Assembly: GCA_963784575.1 (NCBI GenBank)
Contig: CAWARU010000001.1
Span: 2,294,001-2,358,000 of the forward strand
Reading direction: 5' to 3'
Origin: CAWARU01 sp963784575
Lineage (GTDB): Bacteria; Pseudomonadota; Gammaproteobacteria; UBA6186; Azoamicaceae
Length of the DNA: 64,000 nt
In this document: one piece after another, positions 58,501-64,000 of the stretch
How positions within the stretch are numbered: the stretch's first letter is position 1
Layout of the letters: the number at the start of each line of letters is the position of its first letter
Position numbers and translations under genes: made by a program
The notes under the pieces: generated by a model
What the model was told of the DNA's origin: nothing
Seen by the model: the letters and a program-made list of their open reading frames with translations, nothing else
Databases searched by the model: none

Positions 58501-61500
58501 TGCCATTAATAGTAACGCATCGGAATGGAAGTGTACTGGGACAAATTAAAAATATCCATCAAGACATTAATGAAATTAGTAATCGCAGCAGCGTTAATTT
58601 GGCGGCATTGCAGGAAGGAAGTGAAAGATTATTCGATAGTCTATTTGTGTATGAAAATTATCCTATACCCAATCGATGTCGACAAGATAAAATCAAAGTA
58701 GAATTTAAGGGAAGCGTCGAAAAACTAGATTATCCATTGGCAGCAATTATTTACGAAAAGAATAATCAGTTAATATATAAGATTAATTTTGCAGCAGAAT
58801 TATTTGAGGAAGAAACGATAGAAGAAGTATTAGCAATTATTCATAATTTATTAGTTCAAATAGTAGAAAATCAAAATCATGATGTCAATGCATTAGGTTA
58901 TCTAAATACGGTTCAATATCAAAAAATAATAGACAGTCGCGATATTGAAGTGCGAGTTTCTGCAAAGGATAAAACCCTGCATGAGCTATTTGAGGAACAG
59001 GTTAAGAAAATGCCGGATAAAATAGCTTTGGTGTATGGATCTAAATTCTTGACTTATGATGAATTGAATAAGCGATCGAATCAATTAGCAAATTATTTAA
59101 GGCATGAATGTAATGTTGGTGCGGAAACAGTGGTTGCTATATGTTTACCAAGAACAGAGAATATCATTATAGCAATACTTGCTGTATTAAAGGCGGGCGG
59201 AGCTTATGTTCCATTAGATCCGAATTATCCTGATGCGCGACTTCAACATGTATTAACGGATAGTGGTGCGAATGTTATTTTAACTGATGAGCTTAATATT
59301 AAACGAGTTCACTGGTTAGAAGAAATAGAACGAGGTAGTCAAAATAAATTAGTAGTTCTATCTTTGGATGACAAGGAGAAGCAGAACCCATTTAAAAACC
59401 AGTCGGATCATAATCTTACTCCAATAAATTCAATAGATAACTTGGCTTACGTAATATATACTTCAGGCACCACAGGATTGCCCAAAGGTTCATCCCATAC
59501 TCATAGAAATATTTGTAGATTATTTGAATCGACAAATCATTGGTATAACTTTAATGAGGATGATGTTTGGAGTTTATATCACTCTTATGTATTTGATTTT
59601 AGCGTTTGGGAAATGTGGGGATCGTTATTATATAATGGTAAATTAATAATAGTGCCATATGATATATCAAGAGATTTTTATGCATACACCAAGATAATAT
59701 TGCAACAAAAAGTATCAATTTTGAATCACACTCCAACTGCTTTTTATCAACTGGCAGATATTTTGATTCGTGAGGAGCCTAGAAAATTAAGTCACTTAAG
59801 GTATGTAATCTTTGGGGGAGAGGCTCTGCAATTTTTTAAATTACAAACTTTTTTTAATAGATTTTCGAATTGTAAAATTAAACTGATTAATATGTATGGT
59901 ATTACTGAAACAAGTGTACATGTTACCTATAAATTAATCACCAATTGTCTAGAAAATTCCTCCAATATAGGTGACAAAATACCCGATTTAAAGGTTTATG
60001 TATTAGATAAGAACTTAATGATGGTCCCCGTTGGGGCTATAGGAGAATTATATGTAAGTGGTGCAGGATTAGGACGTGGTTATTACAATAAACCTGCCTT
60101 AACTGCGGAGCGATTTATAGCAAATCCCTATCAAACGAGAGCAGATCAAAATCGTGAGAAGTTCTTGAGATTATACAAAACAGGCGATTTGGTTCGTTTA
60201 TTACAAGATGGAAGTTTGGAATATTTAGGAAGGAATGATTTTCAAATAAAATTGCGAGGGTATCGGATCGAGTTAGGTGAGATAGAACAAGCAATAAGCT
60301 CTTATGGCGGCATTAGTCAAAGTGTTGTCCTCATTAAAGAGGAAAATATTAAGAGTGCTGGGGGTGAAAGTAAAAAATATTTACTGGGCTACTACGTTTC
60401 AAAAGAAAAGATGTCAGAGCAGTTATTAGAGTCATATTTGAAGAGTAAGCTGCCAGATTACATGGTTCCGACGTATCTAGTGCATTTATCGGAATTGCCA
60501 TTAACGATTAATGGAAAGATTGACAGGAAAGCATTGCCCTCGCCAGAGTTCCGGAGCGATAGTGAAAAATATATTGCCCCCCGCAATGAAATTGAGAAGT
60601 CAATTTCTGAAATATGGTCCAAGGTATTAGGGATAGCTAAAGATAAGATCAGTATATCTGATGACTTTTTTAGATTGGGTGGTGATAGTATTATTAGCAT
60701 TCAATTGGTAAGCCTCTTGCGTCAGAAATTGGGTTTGCAAGTAAGCGTGAAAGATATTTTCAGTTTTAGAACGATAGAGAGGATATCAGAGCAGCTATTA
60801 AGCAAGTCATCGCAAGAAACTCAAAAGCAAATTAGTACAGAAGAAGGTAGATTATCTGGCAGTGTTCGATTACTTCCAATACAAGAATGGTTTTTTAAAA
60901 ATAATTTTATCAGAAGAAATCATTGGAATCAGTCATTTCTGGTTCAGGTGCCGAAGCTCTCTTTGGAAGTGCTAAAATCCAGTTTAAAGCGATTAATAGA
61001 ATGCCATAATAATTTCCGTTTAAGGTATAGAAGAACAACTACAAGTTATGAACAATATTATGATGAAACACTCGAACTGGAACCGTTGAAAATTTTAGAT
61101 GTGAGAACATTGACTGCGAGTGAAGGAAGCAAAGCTTTTGAAGACGAACTCCAAGGAATAATGACGCAATGGCAAAGTCATTTTGATATAGAGCGAGGCC
61201 CCCTATATAGCCTAGGGTATATAGAGGGTTTTCAGGATAACAGTGCGAGACTTTATTTTGCCTTTCATCATTTGATAATAGATGTAGTGAGTTGGAGGAT
61301 TCTGGTAAAAGATCTCAAGGAGCTCTATGAGGGAGGGAACATAGAGACTAAGAGAAGCAGTTACCGGCAATGGAGTGAGGCTGTTAAGCGGTATGCAGAG
61401 TCTGAAGTGGTTCAGAAGGGGTATTGGAAAGAAGTGCTATCAGACTTTGATGAAACCGAGAAGAGTTTGATAAAGTTATTGTTGAGTGAAGAAACCCGAG

Positions 61501-61784
61501 AAGAAACTCATTTCATTCTAAGTAGTGAGGAAACAGCGCAACTATTAACAAAAAGTAATATAAGCTACAACACCCAAGTAGAAGATATATTGTTGACAGC
61601 CTTCAGCTTAAGTTTATGCGAACTGACAGGTTCAAGAGTGAATCATATTGTATTGGAAGGACATGGTAGAGAAGAAATAGATGATTCACTAGATGTAAGC
61701 GGAACTGTGGGTTGGTTTACAACGATTTACCCGGTTCGCTTATCGGTGGATAGAGAGAATCTCGCAGAGCATAAAACAGGTTAA
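52596..61784 (+). CDS. Nonribosomal peptide synthetase, two modules plus loading carrier (frameshifted near its end)
   Basis: 3062 residues. Order: carrier T0 (LGGSSL, Ser68); condensation C1 (HHIAFDGWS, His256); adenylation A1 (about 600-1110, FTSGSTGLPKG near 753; NGKIDRKALP); T1 (LGGDSI, Ser1163); epimerisation E1 (HHLIIDVVSW at 1356; EGHGRE; TVGWFTT); C2 (HHSILDGWS at 1802); A2 (about 2130-2640); T2 (Ser2698); E2 (HH at 2891). Binding-pocket reading by eye: A2 D-F-W-N-I-G-M-V-H, the threonine code; A1 D-I-W-E-L-T-A-D-D, not assigned. C2 follows E1, so it should accept a D-residue. The reading stops at 61784 only because of an extra A near 61758; the enzyme continues in the next frame. Confidence 0.95.
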   Translation: MTTEQLVNLGHIPEDILHKLTSANKSVFVKPKNALEKALLEIWSKHFHKIDQNKISTEDNFFRLGGSSLSALRLVHLINDSLNIDLNVSSIFQHNTIVKLAKHILKGVDEKVVMTKLKVSSVEEQRLSFAQERLWFIEKYESGTNAYNIFMIYQLAPEIDIEALNAGIRSVVARHEILRTVIHEGKEGQGYQVVLDDETSNLDIGKETLASKEDLNLSLSKSVNHIYDLCNEYPIKVKFYDLITEPRTRYISIVIHHIAFDGWSHDIWLRDLQEYYFYYWSKARGIETDIHLTVLPVQYKDFALWQRNYLTGEKFFQQLDYWKTKLSRYERLNLLTDKPRPLQIDYKGNDITFEIDAETSEKLKSLARTYQVSLYSLLLSAYFLMLRVYSNQNDLIVGATAANRHYNQIEDLVGFFANTLVLRVKVEVNATIKSFIQSVGKEVIEAQLHQDLPFEKLVEELSLEKDNSQHPIFQVLFEVQSFGTTFNQSREYAAETDLNKLLKPYNESNLYKIAKFDISTLIDDSGSELKGIFNYAESLYTEETITGYVETYTHILKQLSLLIENENFEVAIISDLNYLNQARYKEVVEIWNETKRILPTLKLVHELFEEQVDKTPDRIAVVYGEKQTSYLSLNNRANQLARYLESVGFAIEDRIIVMMKRGDELLTTLLAILKCGGVYVPLDPKAPAERNKNIIKLSGAKIIIVDRAYDWLESCNKSLLLNLATSWPQIEKQNYSNLSRKIHRLNLAYIIFTSGSTGLPKGVMITHQGMANHIFYKITDLGIDSTDIVAQTATQVFDISIWQFLTSMVIGSKIVVYSDEIIIEPKKMLEKLQIDKITILELVPSYAAALAIFMHSEPGLDFKQLKHLLITGEKLRRDVCEKIFSVDETVSIINAYGPTECSDDVTHYQCKAQDLANSHLAVIPLGKVGHNLEAYIVNEQLEPVPVGALGELCISGIGLGRGYYNKPSLTAMQFIANPFFQEDKHGIESIRLYRTGDLCRATSEGIFEFIGRIDDQIKLRGYRIELGEIEKVLSSYADISQSVVEIKEGNKGSRSKEDKYLVGYYVSKEKMSEQLLESYLKSKLPDYMVPTYLVHLSELPLTINGKIDRKALPSPEFRSDSEKYIAPRNEIEKSISEIWSKVLGIAKDKISISDDFFRLGGDSIISIQLVSLLRQKLGLQVSVKDIFSFRTIERISEQLLSKSSQETQKQISTEEGRLSGSVRLLPIQEWFFKNNFIRRNHWNQSFLVQVPKLSLEVLKSSLKRLIECHNNFRLRYRRTTTSYEQYYDETLELEPLKILDVRTLTASEGSKAFEDELQGIMTQWQSHFDIERGPLYSLGYIEGFQDNSARLYFAFHHLIIDVVSWRILVKDLKELYEGGNIETKRSSYRQWSEAVKRYAESEVVQKGYWKEVLSDFDETEKSLIKLLLSEETREETHFILSSEETAQLLTKSNISYNTQVEDILLTAFSLSLCELTGSRVNHIVLEGHGREEIDDSLDVSGTVGWFTTIYPVRLSVDREISQSIKQVKENLRQIKNKGIGYGALIGYEGGDYPRISFNYLGQLNTRGAEQAWFISSDKSGESVHADNREPNIININCLVRDGKFEMHLVSKLSKANTHQLTESFKRHLHAVIEHCVTAGRRYITVSDVAGIASQERIDALQCSREIEAIYLANSLQQGFIYHSLAQGKIDDAYIIQLIWEYKNVLDIELYKQAWVYAQARYPNLRLRFSWDETLLQVIDRKGDLDWRYIDLSAETEKAQAEKIKRIQEQDRREYYDLEVGNLFRVYLIKQSESHYTCLLSNHHSILDGWSNPILLGYINDSYVRLLEGKVFEAEEDLKYLQAQEYLQQARKGEEDEFWRDYVSRIEEYPDLNGLLSSHAREQQLRVGNYRYIKEPKEKGLEIKAELYSALKEMCQREGVTLNAVLQYVWHKVLSVYGNSKVTTVGTVVSGRNMPIEGIETAVGLFINTLPLIVTHRNGSVLGQIKNIHQDINEISNRSSVNLAALQEGSERLFDSLFVYENYPIPNRCRQDKIKVEFKGSVEKLDYPLAAIIYEKNNQLIYKINFAAELFEEETIEEVLAIIHNLLVQIVENQNHDVNALGYLNTVQYQKIIDSRDIEVRVSAKDKTLHELFEEQVKKMPDKIALVYGSKFLTYDELNKRSNQLANYLRHECNVGAETVVAICLPRTENIIIAILAVLKAGGAYVPLDPNYPDARLQHVLTDSGANVILTDELNIKRVHWLEEIERGSQNKLVVLSLDDKEKQNPFKNQSDHNLTPINSIDNLAYVIYTSGTTGLPKGSSHTHRNICRLFESTNHWYNFNEDDVWSLYHSYVFDFSVWEMWGSLLYNGKLIIVPYDISRDFYAYTKIILQQKVSILNHTPTAFYQLADILIREEPRKLSHLRYVIFGGEALQFFKLQTFFNRFSNCKIKLINMYGITETSVHVTYKLITNCLENSSNIGDKIPDLKVYVLDKNLMMVPVGAIGELYVSGAGLGRGYYNKPALTAERFIANPYQTRADQNREKFLRLYKTGDLVRLLQDGSLEYLGRNDFQIKLRGYRIELGEIEQAISSYGGISQSVVLIKEENIKSAGGESKKYLLGYYVSKEKMSEQLLESYLKSKLPDYMVPTYLVHLSELPLTINGKIDRKALPSPEFRSDSEKYIAPRNEIEKSISEIWSKVLGIAKDKISISDDFFRLGGDSIISIQLVSLLRQKLGLQVSVKDIFSFRTIERISEQLLSKSSQETQKQISTEEGRLSGSVRLLPIQEWFFKNNFIRRNHWNQSFLVQVPKLSLEVLKSSLKRLIECHNNFRLRYRRTTTSYEQYYDETLELEPLKILDVRTLTASEGSKAFEDELQGIMTQWQSHFDIERGPLYSLGYIEGFQDNSARLYFAFHHLIIDVVSWRILVKDLKELYEGGNIETKRSSYRQWSEAVKRYAESEVVQKGYWKEVLSDFDETEKSLIKLLLSEETREETHFILSSEETAQLLTKSNISYNTQVEDILLTAFSLSLCELTGSRVNHIVLEGHGREEIDDSLDVSGTVGWFTTIYPVRLSVDRENLAEHKTG
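55782..57670 (+). repeat. 1.89-kb duplication in the NRPS, copy 1
   Basis: From the end of A1 through T1 and E1 into C2. Matches 60387-62276 base for base except for one C/T difference (gaaggcag versus gaaggtag) and one inserted A in copy 2, by manual comparison. Confidence 0.9.
58021..58642 (+). repeat. 622-bp near-identical patch in condensation domain, copy 1
   Basis: Begins ggagtaatccgat and ends gatagtct; identical to 62627-63248 apart from one noticed base (gatctgaaa versus gatctgcaa). The flanking C-domain sequence is clearly more diverged, so the identity is patchy. Confidence 0.85.
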
Positions 61785-62276
61785 AGAGAATTTACGCCAG
61801 ATAAAAAATAAAGGCATAGGCTATGGCGCATTAATTGGATATGAAGGAGGGGATTATCCTCGTATAAGTTTTAACTATCTTGGTCAGCTTAATACAAGGG
61901 GAGCAGAGCAAGCTTGGTTCATAAGCAGTGATAAAAGCGGTGAGTCAGTGCATGCTGATAATAGAGAGCCAAACATAATAAATATCAATTGTCTGGTTCG
62001 AGATGGCAAATTTGAGATGCATCTTGTTTCCAAATTGAGTAAAGCAAATACTCATCAATTGACAGAGTCATTTAAAAGGCACTTGCATGCAGTAATTGAA
62101 CACTGTGTAACTGCGGGAAGGCGCTATATAACAGTAAGTGATGTCGCGGGAATTGCTAGCCAAGAACGCATAGATGCCTTGCAATGCAGCAGAGAAATAG
62201 AAGCTATCTACTTAGCAAATAGTTTGCAACAGGGCTTTATTTACCATTCATTGGCGCAAGGCAAGATAGATGATGC
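60387..62276 (+). repeat. 1.89-kb duplication in the NRPS, copy 2
   Basis: Covers the end of A2, T2, E2 and the start of C3. One base longer than copy 1 because of the extra A at about 61758 that breaks the reading frame. Confidence 0.9.
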
Positions 62277-64000
62277 CTATATTGTTCAGCTTATCTGGGA
62301 TTATAAAAATGCCTTAGATATTGAATTATTTAAACAAGCATGGGTTTATGCCCAAGCACGTTATCCAAATTTACGCTTAAGATTCTGTTGGGATGAAAAT
62401 TTGTTACAGGTGGTGGATCGGGAAGGAAGCCTAGATTGGCGTTATATAGATTTGAGTGAAGAAACGGAAGAGGTTCGCTTAGAAAAAATAAAAAGGATCC
62501 AGGAACAAGATAGGCGCGAACCGTATAATTTAGAGGCAGGCAATTTATTTCGCGTTTATTTAATTAAGCATGGCAATAAGCACTATACCTGCCTATTTAG
62601 CAATCACCATTCCATACTAGATGGCTGGAGTAATCCGATATTATTAGGCTATATCAATGATAGTTATGTACGATTATTAGAAGGAAAGGTATTTGAAGCA
62701 GAAGAGGATCTGCAATACTTACAGGCGCAAGAATATTTACAACAAGCACGCAAAGGTGAAGAAGATGAATTTTGGCGAGATTATGTCTCTAGGATAGAAG
62801 AATATCCCGATCTAAATGGTTTGCTTTCATCGCATGCCAGAGAACAGCAGTTAAGGGTAGGCAATTATAGATATATTAAAGAGCCAAAAGAAAAGGGATT
62901 AGAAATCAAGGCTGAGTTATATTCTGCATTAAAGGAGATGTGCCAGCGGGAAGGGGTGACTTTAAATGCAGTGTTGCAATATGTCTGGCATAAGGTATTA
63001 AGCGTCTATGGGAATAGTAAAGTAACGACGGTAGGGACAGTAGTTTCAGGCAGGAATATGCCAATCGAGGGCATTGAAACTGCGGTGGGCCTTTTTATAA
63101 ATACCTTGCCATTAATAGTAACGCATCGGAATGGAAGTGTACTGGGACAAATTAAAAATATCCATCAAGACATTAATGAAATTAGTAATCGCAGCAGCGT
63201 TAATTTGGCGGCATTGCAGGAAGGAAGTGAAAGATTATTCGATAGTCTTTTTGTTTATGAAAATTATCCTATTCCAAAAGTGCAGGATCGATCAGGTGAG
63301 ATTCAGGTTGAACTTAGGGGGAGTATCGAAAAGTTAGATTATCCGTTGGTTACTACTGTTTACGAGAAAAATAACCAATTAAAATATAAAATAAATTTTG
63401 CGGGAGAACTATTTGATGAAGAAATGATAGAGAATGTATTACAAATCATTTCTAATTTATTAGAACAAATAGTAGCAGATCCACATCAAGCTGTGAGCGA
63501 ATTAAATTATCTAAATCCATCTCAATATCAGAAAATAAAAGAAAAAGACAATGCAGAAGAACGGGTTTTTGAAATCGATAAAACCTTGCATGAATTATTT
63601 GAAGAACAAGTTAAGAAAACACCAGATAAAATAGCTCTAGTGTGTGGGTTTAAACATTTAACTTATGATGAACTTAATAAACGTGCAAATCAATTAGCAC
63701 ATTATTTAAGACATAAATGCAATGTTGGTGTGGAAACGGTGGTTGCATTATGTCTGTCAAGAACGGAAAATATTATTATTTCAATTCTTGGGGTGTTAAA
63801 ATCAGGTGGCGCTTACGTTCCTCTAGATCCCCATTATCCCGAGACACGACTCCAATATATGTTATCAGATAGTGGTGCGAGAGTTCTTTTAAGCGATGAA
63901 AATAGTATCAGAGATTTGCCTGAATTCGAAGAAAAGGAGCAAGCATGTCAAGATAAATCTTTTCTGTTATCGTTAGATGATGAGAATATGCAAAACCAAT
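61758..64000 (+). CDS. NRPS continuation in the shifted frame, 3' end outside the window
   Basis: After the extra A, codons beginning at positions congruent to 1 mod 3 stay open to the right edge. They encode the end of E2 (PRISFNYLGQL), a third condensation domain (HHSILDGWS at about 62605, following an E domain, so D-residue accepting) and the start of adenylation domain A3 (TLHELFEEQVKKTPDKIALV near 63583; LKSGGAYVPLDPHYPETR), whose specificity pocket lies beyond the window. There is no separate start codon context; it is the same gene as the preceding entry. Confidence 0.85.
62627..63248 (+). repeat. 622-bp near-identical patch in condensation domain, copy 2
   Basis: Partner of 58021-58642, in C3. 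Separated from the 1.89-kb duplication by about 350 bases that differ noticeably between the copies, a mosaic pattern. Confidence 0.85.

Noticed and set aside
55853..60700. Two identical 80-residue minus-strand ORFs (55853-56095 and 60458-60700)
   Set aside because: Identical because they are antisense shadows of the duplicated NRPS block.

Overview
The window looks like a chromosome segment of an intracellular or amoeba-associated gammaproteobacterium, most likely in the order Legionellales (Legionella / Coxiella / Aquicella / Berkiella neighbourhood). This rests on the 16S and 23S sequence character read by eye, the AT-rich sequence, the gammaproteobacterial gene orders (rsmD next to ftsY; cca, plsY, tsaD, rpsU, dnaG, rpoD) and several eukaryotic-like genes (ankyrin repeats, an F-box-like protein, a protein-kinase/OTU fusion). 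No database search was possible, so genus is not assigned.

Layout. 1-4.3 kb: an ankyrin-repeat gene cut by the left edge, an F-box-like effector candidate and a frameshifted Rpn-family nuclease gene. 4.6-10 kb: a complete rRNA operon (16S, tRNA-Ile, tRNA-Ala, 23S, 5S) with promoter, boxA-like sites and processing stems. 10-22.6 kb: mostly housekeeping genes (DUF4389 protein, rmf-like, bioC, comF, frameshifted rsmD, ftsY, rsmJ, MATE, LysE, cca, midA, plsY), interrupted by two lineage-specific genes between rsmD and ftsY. 22.6-25.3 kb: a block of charged, coiled-coil, effector-like genes between plsY and tsaD, neighbours in E. coli. 25.5-33.2 kb: tsaD and the macromolecular-synthesis operon rpsU-yqeY-dnaG-rpoD, then a CAT-anticodon tRNA. 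33.2-41.5 kb: a genomic island flanked by a 51-bp direct repeat of the tRNA 3' end. It carries two inverted LuxR-type regulator copies and a 1733-residue protein with a kinase domain and an OTU-like protease domain. A tyrosine-recombinase remnant lies just beyond. 42.3-64 kb: a membrane protein, then a nonribosomal peptide locus: two exporters (MFS, ABC), amino-acid racemase, asparagine synthetase, an unknown small gene, cupin, acyl-activating ligase and a giant NRPS running off the right edge.

Three themes run through the window. First, several essential proteins carry long Asn/Gln/Ser/Gly-rich insertions or tails; the extreme case is RpoD with about 360 extra C-terminal residues. Second, at least six genes are split by single-base indels in or near short homopolymers (rpn, rsmD, two effector-like genes, a LuxR gene, the NRPS). 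This means either real decay or slippage, or base-calling error in the assembly, and must be resolved before calling them pseudogenes. Third, lineage-specific, effector-like genes sit inside otherwise conserved gene neighbourhoods.

The NRPS locus probably makes a short acylated peptide. The acyl ligase would load the N-terminal carrier domain. Module 1 (C-A-T-E) adds a residue of unassigned identity, and module 2 activates threonine (signature D-F-W-N-I-G-M-V-H). Both modules contain epimerisation domains, giving D-residues, and a third module begins before the edge.
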